Position numbers and translations under genes: made by a program. Below are positions 39,434 through 49,860 of a DNA stretch of 64,000 nt, piece after piece. The notes below the pieces were generated by a model that was not told the origin of the DNA, made no database searches, and saw nothing but the letters and a program-made list of their open reading frames with translations. Source of the stretch: Streptomyces sp. DI166 (GTDB lineage Bacteria; Actinomycetota; Actinomycetes; Streptomycetales; Streptomycetaceae); contig NZ_FLSP01000028.1 of the NCBI RefSeq assembly GCF_900091315.1, forward strand, positions 1-64,000, read 5' to 3'. How positions within the stretch are numbered: the stretch's first letter is position 1; the number at the start of each line of letters is the position of its first letter.

Positions 39434-40568
39434 CCAGCTGGTCGAGCCGCTCGAAGGCCATGCCGCGCGCGGCGGCGGCCTCGGCGTCGAAGTCCTCGAA
39501 CGCGGCGCGGTCGGCGAGCAGGGCGTCGAGGCCGTCGGCGGCCGTGGGCTGGGCCAGCTCGTCCAGGCGCGAGGCCCGCAGCGCCTCCTGGACCTCGGGG
39601 TCGGCGCGGAAGGCCGCGGCGCGCTCCTTGAGGATCAGGTAGTTGCGCATGCAGCCCGCGGCGGACGCCCACACGCCGTCCAGGTCCTCGGTGCGCGGCG
39701 GCTTGAAGTCGAAGTGCTTCGGGCCCTCGTAGCCGGCGCTCTCCAGCAGGTCGACCAGCCAGAACGCGGCGCGCAGGTCGCCGGCGCCGAAGCGCAGGTC
39801 CTGGTCGTACTTGATGCCGGACTGGCCGTTGAGGTCGATGTGGAAGAGCTTGCCCGCCCACAGGGCCTGGGCGATGCCGTGCGGGAAGTTCAGTCCGGCC
39901 ATCTGCTCGTGGCCGACCTCCGGGTTGACGCCGTACAGCTCCGGGCGCTCCAGGCGCTCGATGAAGGCGAGCGCGTGGCCGACGGTGGGCAGCAGGATGT
40001 CGCCGCGCGGCTCGTTCGGCTTGGGCTCGATGGCGAAGCGCAGGTCGTAGCCCTGGGCGGTGACGTACTCGCCGAGCAGGTCGAACGCTTCCTTCATGCG
40101 GTCGAGCGCGACGCGCACGTCCTTGGCGGCGCCCGACTCGGCGCCCTCGCGGCCACCCCAGGCGACGTAGGTCTTCGCGCCCAGCTCCACCGCCAGGTCG
40201 ATGTTGCGGATGGTCTTGCGCAGCGCGTAGCGGCGCACGTCGCGGTCGTTGGCGGTGAAGGCGCCGTCCTTGAAGACGGGGTGCGTGAAGAGGTTCGTGG
40301 TGGCCATCGGCACGGTCATGCCGGTGGCGTCCAGGGCCTGGCGGAAGCGCTTGATGTGCGCCTCGCGCTCGGGGTCGGAGGACCCGAAGGGGATCAGGTC
40401 GTCGTCGTGGAAGGTGACTCCGTAGGCGCCGAGCTCGGCCAGACGCTGCACCGTCTCGACCGGGTCGAGGGCTCGGCGGGTGGCGTCGCCGAAGGGGTCC
40501 CGTCCCTGCCAGCCGACGGTCCACAGGCCGAAGGTGAACCTGTCCTCGGGGGTGGGCTGGTAGTTCAT
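39402..40568 (-). CDS. xylA: Xylose isomerase
   Basis: A 388-residue TIM-barrel enzyme converting D-xylose to D-xylulose (and glucose to fructose in industry). The catalytic His is in GVTFHDDDLIPFG (about residue 54) with its Asp partner. Metal ligands appear in FAIEPKPNEPRGDI, VNPEVGHEQMAG and FHIDLNGQSGIKYDQDLRFG. Length is normal for actinomycete XylA. It is divergent from xylB with 191 bp between, where a ROK-type operator is likely. Its stop codon is part of a three-copy 32-bp tandem repeat. Confidence 0.97.
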   Translation of the reverse strand: MNYQPTPEDRFTFGLWTVGWQGRDPFGDATRRALDPVETVQRLAELGAYGVTFHDDDLIPFGSSDPEREAHIKRFRQALDATGMTVPMATTNLFTHPVFKDGAFTANDRDVRRYALRKTIRNIDLAVELGAKTYVAWGGREGAESGAAKDVRVALDRMKEAFDLLGEYVTAQGYDLRFAIEPKPNEPRGDILLPTVGHALAFIERLERPELYGVNPEVGHEQMAGLNFPHGIAQALWAGKLFHIDLNGQSGIKYDQDLRFGAGDLRAAFWLVDLLESAGYEGPKHFDFKPPRTEDLDGVWASAAGCMRNYLILKERAAAFRADPEVQEALRASRLDELAQPTAADGLDALLADRAAFEDFDAEAAAARGMAFERLDQLAMDHLLGARG

Positions 40569-40606
40569 GCCGCGGCTCCTTGCCTGCTGCGAGTTGCTTG
40601 CTGCCG

Positions 40607-40637
40607 ACTATTTCGTCATGGCCGTTTACAAATTAGT
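40607..40637. promoter_or_regulatory. Probable XylR operator between xylA and xylB
   Basis: ACTATTTCGT (40607-40616) and ACAAATTAGT (40628-40637) form an imperfect inverted repeat (8 of 10 positions) with an 11-bp spacer. It is AT-rich in a GC-rich background and resembles the TTAGTTT/AAACTAA form of ROK XylR operators. Position between divergent starts fits repression of both genes. Confidence 0.6.
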
Positions 40638-40759
40638 ATGCCGACGCGTCCCTGGGAAGAGAACAGGTGTCCCCGGACGAGAGACGTGCCCCACGTGGGG
40701 CATCCCGCACACCGCCGCCGACAGCGGCGCAGACCGAGCCGCACCAGAGGAGAGCCCCG

Positions 40760-42205
40760 ATGTCAGCAGCCGAAGGACCGCTTGTCGTCGGCGTGGACAC
40801 GTCCACCCAGTCCACCAAGGCCCTCGTCGTCGACGTGGCCACCGGACGGGTCGTGGCCAGTGGCCAGGCCCCGCACACCGTGACCTCCGGGGCGGGCCGC
40901 GAGTCCGACCCCCGCCAGTGGTGGGACGCCCTGTGCGAGGCGCTGCGCCAGTGCGGTGACGCGGCCCGTGAGGCGGCCGCCGTGTCGATCGGCGGCCAGC
41001 AGCACGGCCTGGTCACGCTGGACGAGCGGGGCGAGCCGGTGCGCCCGGCGATGCTCTGGAACGACGTCCGCTCCGCGCCCCAGGCCCGCCGTCTCGTCGA
41101 GGAACTGGGCGGCCCGAAGGCCTGGGCGGAGCGCACCGGCAGCGTGCCCGGCGCCTCCTTCACGGTGACGAAGTGGGCGTGGCTGGCCGAGCACGAGCCG
41201 GAGTCCGTCCGCGCCACCAAGGCGGTACGGCTCCCGCACGACTACCTCACCGAGCGGCTCACCGGCCAGGGCACCACCGACCGCGGCGACGCCTCCGGCA
41301 CCGGCTGGTGGGTGTCCGGGACCGAGGCGTACGACGAGGAGACCCTGGCTCACGTGGGTCTCGACCCCGCCCTGCTGCCCCGCGTGGTGCGGCCCGGCGA
41401 AGTCGCGGGAACCGTGCGCGAGCACCACGACCTGCCCTTCTCCAAGGGCACCCTGGTCGCCCCCGGTACCGGCGACAACGCCGCCGCCGCGCTCGGTCTG
41501 GGCCTGCGCCCGGGCACCCCGGTGCTCAGCCTCGGCACCTCCGGCACGGTGTACGCGGTGTCCAGGCACCGCCCCGCCGACCCGTCGGGCACGGTCGCGG
41601 GCTTCGCCGACGCGCACGGCGACTGGCTGCCGCTGGCCTGCACGCTGAACTGCACTCTCGCGGTGGACCGGGTGGCGGCGCTGCTCGGCCTGGACCGGGA
41701 GGCCGTGGAGCCCACCTCCGAGGTGACGTTCCTGCCCTTCCTGGACGGCGAGCGCACCCCGAACCTGCCGGCCGCCTCCGGACTGCTGGTCGGCCTGCGC
41801 CACGACACGAGCGCCGGTCAGCTCCTCCAGGCCGCCTACGACGGCGCCGTGCACTCCCTGCTCGGCGCCCTCGACCTGGTCCTCGACGCGGACGCGGACC
41901 GCTCCGCTCCCCTGCTGCTGATCGGCGGAGGGGCGCGCGGCACGGCCTGGCAGGAGACCGTGCGCAGGCTGTCGGGCCGTCCCGTGCAGGTGCCCGAGGC
42001 CAAGGAACTGGTGGCCCTCGGCGCCGCGGCGCAGGCCGCCGGCCTGCTCACCGGTGAGGACCCGGCCGCGGTCGCCCGGCGCTGGAACACCGCAGCCGGC
42101 CCGGTGCTGGACGCCGTGGAGCGGGACGAGGCGGCCCTGGCTCGGATCGCCGGGGTACTCTCCGACGCGGCCCCGCTGCTGGAGCGGGGGTCGCGGGCCC
42201 GGTGA
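40760..42205 (+). CDS. xylB: Xylulokinase
   Basis: A 481-residue FGGY carbohydrate kinase that phosphorylates D-xylulose at O5 to give xylulose 5-phosphate for the pentose phosphate pathway. The phosphate-1 site is VVGVDTSTQSTKALVVD (about residues 9-25). Substrate recognition involves GGQQHGLV. The catalytic Asp is in GTGDNAAAALGLG, and the phosphate-2/adenosine segments are SLGTSGTVYAVS and LIGGGARGTAW. ATG start after GAGGAG; the frame is open upstream into the divergent region. The ROK regulator gene follows after 45 bp on the same strand. Confidence 0.96.
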   Translation: MSAAEGPLVVGVDTSTQSTKALVVDVATGRVVASGQAPHTVTSGAGRESDPRQWWDALCEALRQCGDAAREAAAVSIGGQQHGLVTLDERGEPVRPAMLWNDVRSAPQARRLVEELGGPKAWAERTGSVPGASFTVTKWAWLAEHEPESVRATKAVRLPHDYLTERLTGQGTTDRGDASGTGWWVSGTEAYDEETLAHVGLDPALLPRVVRPGEVAGTVREHHDLPFSKGTLVAPGTGDNAAAALGLGLRPGTPVLSLGTSGTVYAVSRHRPADPSGTVAGFADAHGDWLPLACTLNCTLAVDRVAALLGLDREAVEPTSEVTFLPFLDGERTPNLPAASGLLVGLRHDTSAGQLLQAAYDGAVHSLLGALDLVLDADADRSAPLLLIGGGARGTAWQETVRRLSGRPVQVPEAKELVALGAAAQAAGLLTGEDPAAVARRWNTAAGPVLDAVERDEAALARIAGVLSDAAPLLERGSRAR

Positions 42206-42250
42206 ACGGGGCGCGGCGACCGCATCCACCGAGCGAGGACTGACGGAGGC

Positions 42251-43459
42251 ATGACCGCACCGCTGCACGAGCCCCAGCCGCCCGGTCCCGGCCGCGCGCT
42301 GCCCGACACCCAGCAGGGCATGCGCCGCCGCAACCTGGCGCGGGTCATGCACACCGTCAGCGCGGAGGGGACCCTCTCCCGTGCCGCCGTCGCCTCCCGG
42401 ATCGGCCTGACCCGTGCCGCGGTGTCCACCCTCGTGGACGAGCTGATCCGGTCCGGCCTCATCGAGGAACTGGGCCCGGAGCGGCCCGGCCGGGTGGGCA
42501 GGCCCGGCTCGGCACTCGCGGTCAGCGCGCACGGCCCGGCCGGTATCGGCGCGGAGATCGGCGTCGACCACCTCGCGGTGTGCGCGGTCGACCTGCGCGG
42601 GTCGATACGGGCGAAGGCCGTGCGGCACGGCGCGAACCGGGGACGCGCGGCCGAACCGGTGGTCCGTGAACTGACCGAGCTGGTACGCCGAGTCGTCGCG
42701 GAAGCCGAGACGGAGGGGCTGTGGCCGGCGGGGCTCGCGGTGGCCGTGCCCGGTCTGGTGGCCCGCGACGGCCGTACGGTCGTGCGTGCGCCCAACCTCG
42801 AATGGCACGACGTCGACCTCGGGGCGCTGCTGCCGGGCGACGTGCCGCTCACTGTGGACAACGAGGCGAACTTCGGCGCCCTGGCCGAACTCTGGCTCGG
42901 CGACAGCACACCCCGCGACTTCCTGCACGTGTCGGCGGAGATCGGTATCGGTGCCGCCGTCGTGGTGGAGGGGCAACTGCTGCGCGGCACCCGGGGTTTC
43001 GCGGGCGAGCTGGGTCATGTGCCGGTCCGGCCGGAGGGGCCCGCGTGTCCGTGCGGGGGCCGGGGCTGCCTGGAGCAGTACGCCGGTGAGGAGGCCGTCC
43101 TGCGGGCGGCCGGACTGGAGCCCGGCGAGGACCGGGTCGGGCTGCTCGCGGGGCGGGCGGCGGACGGGGACACGAAGGTACGCGGCGCGCTGCACGACGC
43201 CGGGTCCGCGCTCGGCATCGCCCTGACCGGCGCGGTGAATCTGCTGGACCCCGAGAGCGTGGTGCTCGGCGGGGCACTGGCCGGGCTCGCGCCCTGGCTG
43301 CTGCCGTCGCTGGAGGCGGAGTTGGCGGGACGGACAGCGGGTCCGGCCTGTCCGGTGGCCGTGTCACGGCTCGGCCCCGAGGGGCCGCTGCTGGGGGCCG
43401 CGCACTGGGTGGTGCGCGGGGTGCTGGACGATCCGGCGGGAGTCGCCGCAAGGGCGTAA
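42251..43459 (+). CDS. xylR: ROK family transcriptional regulator of xylose genes
   Basis: A 402-residue ROK repressor. The N-terminal helix-turn-helix is EGTLSRAAVASRIGLTRAAV (about residues 39-58). The ROK domain has the zinc-binding signature CPCGGRGCLEQY (about 265-276) after GELGHVPV, plus ATP-binding-like segments EIGVDHLAVCAVDL and DPESVVLGGALAG. ROK repressors bind sugars and release operators. Its location just after xylB and the AT-rich dyad between xylA and xylB identify it as the likely xylose repressor. ATG start with GGAGGC. A tiny hairpin (43460-43472) follows the stop. Confidence 0.9.
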   Translation: MTAPLHEPQPPGPGRALPDTQQGMRRRNLARVMHTVSAEGTLSRAAVASRIGLTRAAVSTLVDELIRSGLIEELGPERPGRVGRPGSALAVSAHGPAGIGAEIGVDHLAVCAVDLRGSIRAKAVRHGANRGRAAEPVVRELTELVRRVVAEAETEGLWPAGLAVAVPGLVARDGRTVVRAPNLEWHDVDLGALLPGDVPLTVDNEANFGALAELWLGDSTPRDFLHVSAEIGIGAAVVVEGQLLRGTRGFAGELGHVPVRPEGPACPCGGRGCLEQYAGEEAVLRAAGLEPGEDRVGLLAGRAADGDTKVRGALHDAGSALGIALTGAVNLLDPESVVLGGALAGLAPWLLPSLEAELAGRTAGPACPVAVSRLGPEGPLLGAAHWVVRGVLDDPAGVAARA

Positions 43460-43642
43460 GGGCTGAAAGCCCCGCCGGGACCTCACCTGTTCACCCACAC
43501 GAGTTCCCCGGTTTTCCACAACCCCCGTGCCGTCCACGGAACCTGATCGGCGCCTCCGTCCAACCCCTCCCCGACGTACGGTGATTCACACGAGGGCACC
43601 CCGCGCCCCGATCACGATCACCGACCGAGAGGCATCACCCGT

Positions 43643-44245
43643 ATGGAACGGGCACGACCACTGACCAGCAGACGCCGGCTGTTGCGGGGCGCAGCCCTCG
43701 CCGCCGTGCCCTACGCGCTGCTCCCCTGGCCGCGGGCGGGCGCGCATGTCCAGGCTCCCGACCACCCCACCGCCGAGTGGCAGCCGGCGAGCGCCGCGAA
43801 CTACACCCGGGCCCGCCGCCCCGCGCAGTACAGCATCGACCTCGTCATCATCCATGTCACCCAGACCCGCTACTCCCAGACCCTGAACGTCTTCCGGAAC
43901 CCGAAGAAGAAGGTCTCCGCGCACTACGTCGTCCGCTCCGGCGACGGTCATGTCGCGCAGTGCGTCCGCGAGGCGGACGTGGCCTGGCACGCGGGCGACT
44001 GGGAGCACAACACACGCAGCATCGGTATCGAACACGAGGGCTGGGTGGACGAGCCCGGCTACTTCACCGGTGCCCTGTACGGGCGTTCGGCCGCGCTGAC
44101 CGCGGCGATCTGCGCCCGGCACGGCATCCCGACGGACAGGAGGCACATCATCGGACACCACGAAGTACCCGGCACCGACCACACCGACCCCGGGCCGCAC
44201 TGGGACTGGGAGCGCTACATGACCCTCGTGGAGGCGGCCATGTGA
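43643..44245 (+). CDS. Exported N-acetylmuramoyl-L-alanine amidase (Amidase_2)
   Basis: A 200-residue zinc amidase that cleaves the bond between N-acetylmuramic acid and L-Ala in peptidoglycan. A twin-arginine signal peptide (SRRRLLRGAALAAVPYALL, about residues 9-27) sends it out via Tat. The Amidase_2 domain shows zinc ligand His in IDLVIIHVTQTRYS (about 71), the YSQTLNVFR segment, VAWHAGDWEHNTRSIGIEHE and HTDPGPHWDWERY (second His and Asp-Pro-Gly). PGRP-like catalytic residues appear intact. ATG start. It is a stand-alone gene between the xylose genes and a GAF regulator. Confidence 0.92.
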   Translation: MERARPLTSRRRLLRGAALAAVPYALLPWPRAGAHVQAPDHPTAEWQPASAANYTRARRPAQYSIDLVIIHVTQTRYSQTLNVFRNPKKKVSAHYVVRSGDGHVAQCVREADVAWHAGDWEHNTRSIGIEHEGWVDEPGYFTGALYGRSAALTAAICARHGIPTDRRHIIGHHEVPGTDHTDPGPHWDWERYMTLVEAAM

Positions 44246-44377
44246 TCGCGAAAGCGGCACCGCCCGCGTTCAACGCGACCGGCCCGTCGTTCGGGTGACC
44301 GACGTCGAAACGGTTGTCAGCGCGTATACCCGGAGTGACGATGTCCCCCAGCCGCATCGTGTCCCCGGGAGGCCGAG

Positions 44378-45649
44378 TTGACCGATCCGTGGGTGGCCCT
44401 GGAGCCGGGGGCCGACCCTGCCGAGCGTGCGCGGGTGCTGCGCCGCGCGCATGAGACGTTCACCGCGGCGGGCACCGTGCCGCAGCCGGTGCGCTCCGTG
44501 GTGGCCGACTCCTGGCGGCGTTCCGCGAGAGCGGGGGTCGGGCCGGACGGCACGGCGAGTGTGGAGCTGGCGGACGGCGACCTCGGCGCCTACCGCGCGG
44601 AGCATCCGCTGGCTCGGGTGATGCCCCTGATCAGGGAGCTGATGGGTTCGTTCGCGGCCGACGGGGAGCATCTGCTCGCGGTGTGCGACGAGCACGGCAG
44701 GCTGCTGTGGGTCGAGGGGCACGCCACGACCCGGCAGCGGGCGGGGCGGATGAACTTCGTGCCCGGGGCGCGGTGGTCGGAGGCGGCGGTCGGGACGAAC
44801 GCGCCGGGCACGGCGGTGGCGGTCGACCGGCCGGTGCAGGTGTTCGCGGCCGAACACTTCATCCGGCGGGTGCAGCCGTGGACGTGCGCGGCGGCGCCGG
44901 TCCACGATCCGCGGACCGGGCGGGTGCTCGGGGCGGTGGACATCACCGGGGGCGACGGGCTGGCCCATCCGCACAGCCTGGGCTTCGTACAGGCGGTGGC
45001 GCGGGCGGCGGAGTCCCAGCTCGCGCTGCTCGCCCCGGCGGGCCCGGCGGCGGACCGGCACGAGCTGTCCGCCCTGGGCCGGGACGAGGCGCACCTGCTC
45101 ACCGGTGGCCGCCGGATCCGGCTGAGCCGACGGCACAGCGAGATCCTGGTGCTGCTCGCCCGCCATCCGGAGGGCCTGACCGGGGACGAGCTGCTGTGCG
45201 CGCTGTACGAGGACGAGACGGTCACGCCGGTGACCCTGCGGGCGGAGCTGGCGCGGCTGCGCCGGATCCTCGGACCCGGGCTGCTGGCCTCGCGGCCGTA
45301 CCGGCTCACCGCCCCGGTCGAGTCCGATGTCGCCGTCGTGGAACGGAGGTTGGCAGTGGGCGCGGTCAGCGCCGCGGCGACGGCGTACGCGGGTCCGCTG
45401 CTGCCCGGCTCGCAGGCACCGGCGGTGGCCCGGATCCGTCGGCGGCTCGCGGACGGACTCCGGACGGCGCTGATCGCCCGCCGTGACCCCGACCTCCTGG
45501 CGGACTGGGCGCACGCGCCGTGGGGCGAGGACGACCTGGACATCTGGCGCGCCCTGGCCGCGGTACGTCCGACGGCGGCGGTCCGGTCGCGGCTGGCGGC
45601 GCTGGAGTCGGAACTGGGTGTGGCGGCGCCGCCGAGGGTGGCCGGATAG
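44378..45649 (+). CDS. GAF-domain transcriptional regulator
   Basis: A 423-residue regulator with an N-terminal GAF domain (about residues 85-215: LLAVCDEHGRLLWVEGHATT, NFVPGARWSEAAVGTNAPGT, AEHFIRRVQPWTCAAAPVHD). This matches AcoR-type sensors, but the sigma54-interaction ATPase and Fis-type helix-turn-helix are absent. The C-terminus (about 245-310: RRIRLSRRHSEILVLLARHP and LRAELARLRRILGPGLLASR) looks like a winged helix. The TTG start follows GGGAGG. It precedes the aldehyde dehydrogenase gene by 212 bp, as is usual for this regulator type in Streptomyces, so control of that gene is likely. Confidence 0.85.
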   Translation: MTDPWVALEPGADPAERARVLRRAHETFTAAGTVPQPVRSVVADSWRRSARAGVGPDGTASVELADGDLGAYRAEHPLARVMPLIRELMGSFAADGEHLLAVCDEHGRLLWVEGHATTRQRAGRMNFVPGARWSEAAVGTNAPGTAVAVDRPVQVFAAEHFIRRVQPWTCAAAPVHDPRTGRVLGAVDITGGDGLAHPHSLGFVQAVARAAESQLALLAPAGPAADRHELSALGRDEAHLLTGGRRIRLSRRHSEILVLLARHPEGLTGDELLCALYEDETVTPVTLRAELARLRRILGPGLLASRPYRLTAPVESDVAVVERRLAVGAVSAAATAYAGPLLPGSQAPAVARIRRRLADGLRTALIARRDPDLLADWAHAPWGEDDLDIWRALAAVRPTAAVRSRLAALESELGVAAPPRVAG

Positions 45650-45861
45650 CCGGGACATGGCTCCCAGCGGCGGGCCCGGGGCGCAGTTGGGCGCGGCAGC
45701 GCGCGCCCACGGGCTGCCGCGCAACCCCACCCGGAGAGCATCCGCCGGGCAGGCCGGAGAGGGCCCCGGCCCGCGCAACGTCCTTGCAACCTCCCCGTCC
45801 CTAGCCTCCCGCCAGGAGCTGTCCAACGGCGGGCAGCGCTGTTGCGAGGAGGCTGGCCGAC

Positions 45862-47382
<1,521 letters not shown>

Positions 47383-47385
<3 letters not shown>

Positions 47386-47406
47386 GTCGCTGAGCCGCTG
47401 AGCGTG
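47383..47406. repeat. 8-bp tandem repeat starting with the aldehyde dehydrogenase stop codon
   Basis: TGAGTCGC, TGAGCCGC and TGAGCGTG start at 47383, 47391 and 47399. The first TGA is the stop codon. Confidence 0.6.
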
Positions 47407-47422
47407 GCGGAGCGGTCGGACA

Positions 47423-47456
47423 GGGCGTCCGACGGGCCCGTGCCCGTCGGACGCCC
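47423..47456. terminator. Perfect 15-bp terminator hairpin between convergent genes
   Basis: GGGCGTCCGACGGGC (47423-47437) and GCCCGTCGGACGCCC (47442-47456) pair exactly around CCGT. It sits between the aldehyde dehydrogenase stop (47385) and the deiminase stop (47472) and should end both transcripts. Confidence 0.85.
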
Positions 47457-47471
47457 CCCTCAGCGCCGGGA

Positions 47472-49442
47472 TCAGGTCCAGGGCGCGCTCATGCGGCCTC
47501 CCCACCACGGCGCCGACGCGTCGCGGAGTGTGTTCGTGCCGCAGTGGATCTCGCCCTGGCCCAGGTGGTAGGTGAACCAGTCGTCCAGGTAGGAGACCCG
47601 CATCCCGGCCCGCCGGTACACGTCGGTCACGGCCTCGGTGAAGATGTCCTTGCCGTTGATCACGGGACCCCATTGGCGCGGGGCGAGATAGCGGTCGCGG
47701 GCGACCACGATGCCGTTGACGGCGCCGGGGACGTACGCGCTGGTCTGCACCGTCGGATCGGCGGCGGCGCGGTCGCCCTGTTCGCCCCGCGCGCTCCACT
47801 TGTGCTGGCCGTGCTCCTCCAGCCGGTCCATCAGGGGTGTGTCGGCGCCGAGCCTGGTCAGGCGGGGCACGGGGACGCCGTTCCGCTCGCCCACGGGCTG
47901 GTGTTCGCGGACGTACAGGGCGGGCACCCGCACGATCTCGTCGTCGGTGACGCCGGTCTCGCGCTTGAGTATCGCCAGGTTGGCCGCGATGCGTTCGGCC
48001 GCCAGCTTGTTGTCGGCCAGCAGGTCGCGGTTTGCGAGGGCCTCGTCGATGGTCTCCCGGGGTGCGGGCATGCCCTGTTCGCGCGGCACCGAGAACATCT
48101 TGGTCCGGCCGTGGCCGTCGCGCTGGGCGTCGCGCAGGAGCTGGAGCCCGGCGTCGGGGTCGGCGATGCCGATGCGCCAGCCGCGCGGGGTGTCGGCGGG
48201 CAGGAACTGCACGAACTCGTCGACGTGGCCGACGCCGAGCCAGGAGGTGTCCAGGAGCAACGGGTCCTGCATGCCCTGCGACTTGAGCAGCTTGGTCACG
48301 GCCTTGGAGGGCTTCTCGCCGCTGTCCTTGCGCCAGCCCTGGATGACCCGCCCGGCGGGGTAGGAGCGGTCGCCGAGGGTGTAGGGCGGGATGGTCTCCA
48401 GGTTGCCCATGGAGTTCAGTGACCAGTCGTCCGGCTCGCCCCGGTCGAAGGCCTGGACGACGCCGATGTCCCGGCCGCGCACCTTCTCGAAGAGTTCACG
48501 GCCCGCCTCGCGGCCCGGCTGGTCGGAGCGCAGCATCACCCGCATCACCTGCCGCCGTCCGCGCGGTCCGGTCATGCTGACGTAGGCGGGCTCGAAGAAG
48601 TCCTGCGCCCAGATGTCGCCGTACTTCTCGAAGGTCACCAGGGGCCGGGTGATGCCGGCGGCCTTCACTTCCTTCTCCAGGGCCCCCACGAACTCGCGCT
48701 GGATCTCGTTCCAGTCCCCGGCGCCGCGCAGCTTGGTGACCATCATCTGCTGGGCGTTCTGCAGGTGATGGTGGGTCAGCAGCGGTGCCACGCGCAGGGT
48801 GACGGAGTCGGTGGTGGTCTGTCCGCCGGAGGTCACGCTCAGGCGGATCACGGCACGGCCGTCCCACTTGGCGCTGTCGCGGATGATGTCGGTGGCCTCG
48901 ACGCCGAACTCGGCGCCGGAGCGCAACTCGGCGGCGCCCAGCCGGGTTTGGCCGGTCACCAGGACCCACTTGCCGTCCCGCTTGAGGAAGACGCGGGTGT
49001 GCTGGGCGCCGGTGGTGACCTTCACGCTGCCCCGGGCACCGGAGGCCACGTCCGGCATCGGCACGGTGCGCACCCGGGCCAGGTCGGCGGTGTCGGCGGT
49101 GCCGTTGACCTTGGTGTCGGAGGCGTCGTTGCAGGCCGCGAGCTTGGCGTCGGACAGTGGTCTGCCGCCTGCGTCCCTGACGGGGCAGCGCTTGGTGTCG
49201 TCGTCGATGTTGGGCAGGTAGACCGCCCCGCGCCGGACGGTCCAGGTGTCCTCGCCCGCCCGGTCGGTGTCGCCGCTGACGTCGACCCGCCCGTCACGGT
49301 TCACGTCGGCGCGCAGATCGGCCCGCACGGACGGTTCCGCGGCGAGGGCCTGCTGCGGTCCGGCCAGGACGGACCCGGCCGCGGCCAGGGCGAGAACCAC
49401 GGGTCCGGCGGGGTTCGTACGTGAACGCGTACGTCGGCGCAC
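47472..49442 (-). CDS. Secreted protein-arginine deiminase (PAD) family protein
   Basis: A 656-residue exported protein of the mammalian-type PAD family, which converts peptidyl-arginine to citrulline in the presence of calcium. The signal peptide is about residues 1-35 (VVLALAAAGSVLAGPQQALA). An EF-hand- or dockerin-like DVNRDGRVDVSGD (about 47-59) may bind calcium. The catalytic set is readable: Asp in IWAQDFFEPAY (about 280), His and Asp in GVGHVDEFVQF (about 407) and Cys in EIHCGTNTLRD (about 634). Order and spacing match human PAD4 (Asp350, His471, Asp473, Cys645). GTG start with GGGA. The enzyme should act on proteins outside the cell. Confidence 0.9.
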   Translation of the reverse strand: MRRRTRSRTNPAGPVVLALAAAGSVLAGPQQALAAEPSVRADLRADVNRDGRVDVSGDTDRAGEDTWTVRRGAVYLPNIDDDTKRCPVRDAGGRPLSDAKLAACNDASDTKVNGTADTADLARVRTVPMPDVASGARGSVKVTTGAQHTRVFLKRDGKWVLVTGQTRLGAAELRSGAEFGVEATDIIRDSAKWDGRAVIRLSVTSGGQTTTDSVTLRVAPLLTHHHLQNAQQMMVTKLRGAGDWNEIQREFVGALEKEVKAAGITRPLVTFEKYGDIWAQDFFEPAYVSMTGPRGRRQVMRVMLRSDQPGREAGRELFEKVRGRDIGVVQAFDRGEPDDWSLNSMGNLETIPPYTLGDRSYPAGRVIQGWRKDSGEKPSKAVTKLLKSQGMQDPLLLDTSWLGVGHVDEFVQFLPADTPRGWRIGIADPDAGLQLLRDAQRDGHGRTKMFSVPREQGMPAPRETIDEALANRDLLADNKLAAERIAANLAILKRETGVTDDEIVRVPALYVREHQPVGERNGVPVPRLTRLGADTPLMDRLEEHGQHKWSARGEQGDRAAADPTVQTSAYVPGAVNGIVVARDRYLAPRQWGPVINGKDIFTEAVTDVYRRAGMRVSYLDDWFTYHLGQGEIHCGTNTLRDASAPWWGGRMSAPWT

Positions 49443-49860
49443 AATGCGTCCCTTCTCGTGGAAGTCGTAGAAGATCGGATGGATCGGACAGGGTGTGTCG
49501 CCGTGCTAGAGAGCAATGAGGACGGGTGCGTTCCACCCGTGCGGCACTCGCTGTGGCACTCGGGTCCACGCGGGTAGCGTTCGACCGGCCGGATCAGGAC
49601 AGACACGAGCGGGCAGACTTCGGGCACGGATCCACGGCCGAGCGGGCAGGCGCCGCCCGCGCCCGAAGGCCCACTGAGGCCTCGGGCTGGGCCTCCCACC
49701 CCCGGAAAGCGGGCATATTCGGTCATCGGTGGCGCTACGGCGAACCTGGTCAGCAGTGGCCCGCGCCGGTAGAAATTTGGCCACCGGAACCCGACGGGAC
49801 GGGTTGCGGAAAATCACCGGCGCGGGATCGCGCACAGAGCCGTGAAACGGAGGTGTCGCC
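49443..49860. other. 418-bp divergent region between deiminase and DeoR genes
   Basis: No gene is supported here; open frames are of low coding quality. A perfect dyad ACGGGTG-N5-CACCCGT lies at 49522-49540, about 80 bp upstream of the deiminase start. The right end contains AT-richer bases (GTAGAAATTTGG near 49770, GGAAAATC near 49808) that could form part of the DeoR operon promoter and its operators, but no consensus was assigned. Confidence 0.4.

Noticed and set aside
45650..45861. GCAAC repeats (45775, 45786) upstream of the aldehyde dehydrogenase as a regulator site
   Set aside because: Only two short direct repeats 11 bp apart; too weak to call an operator.
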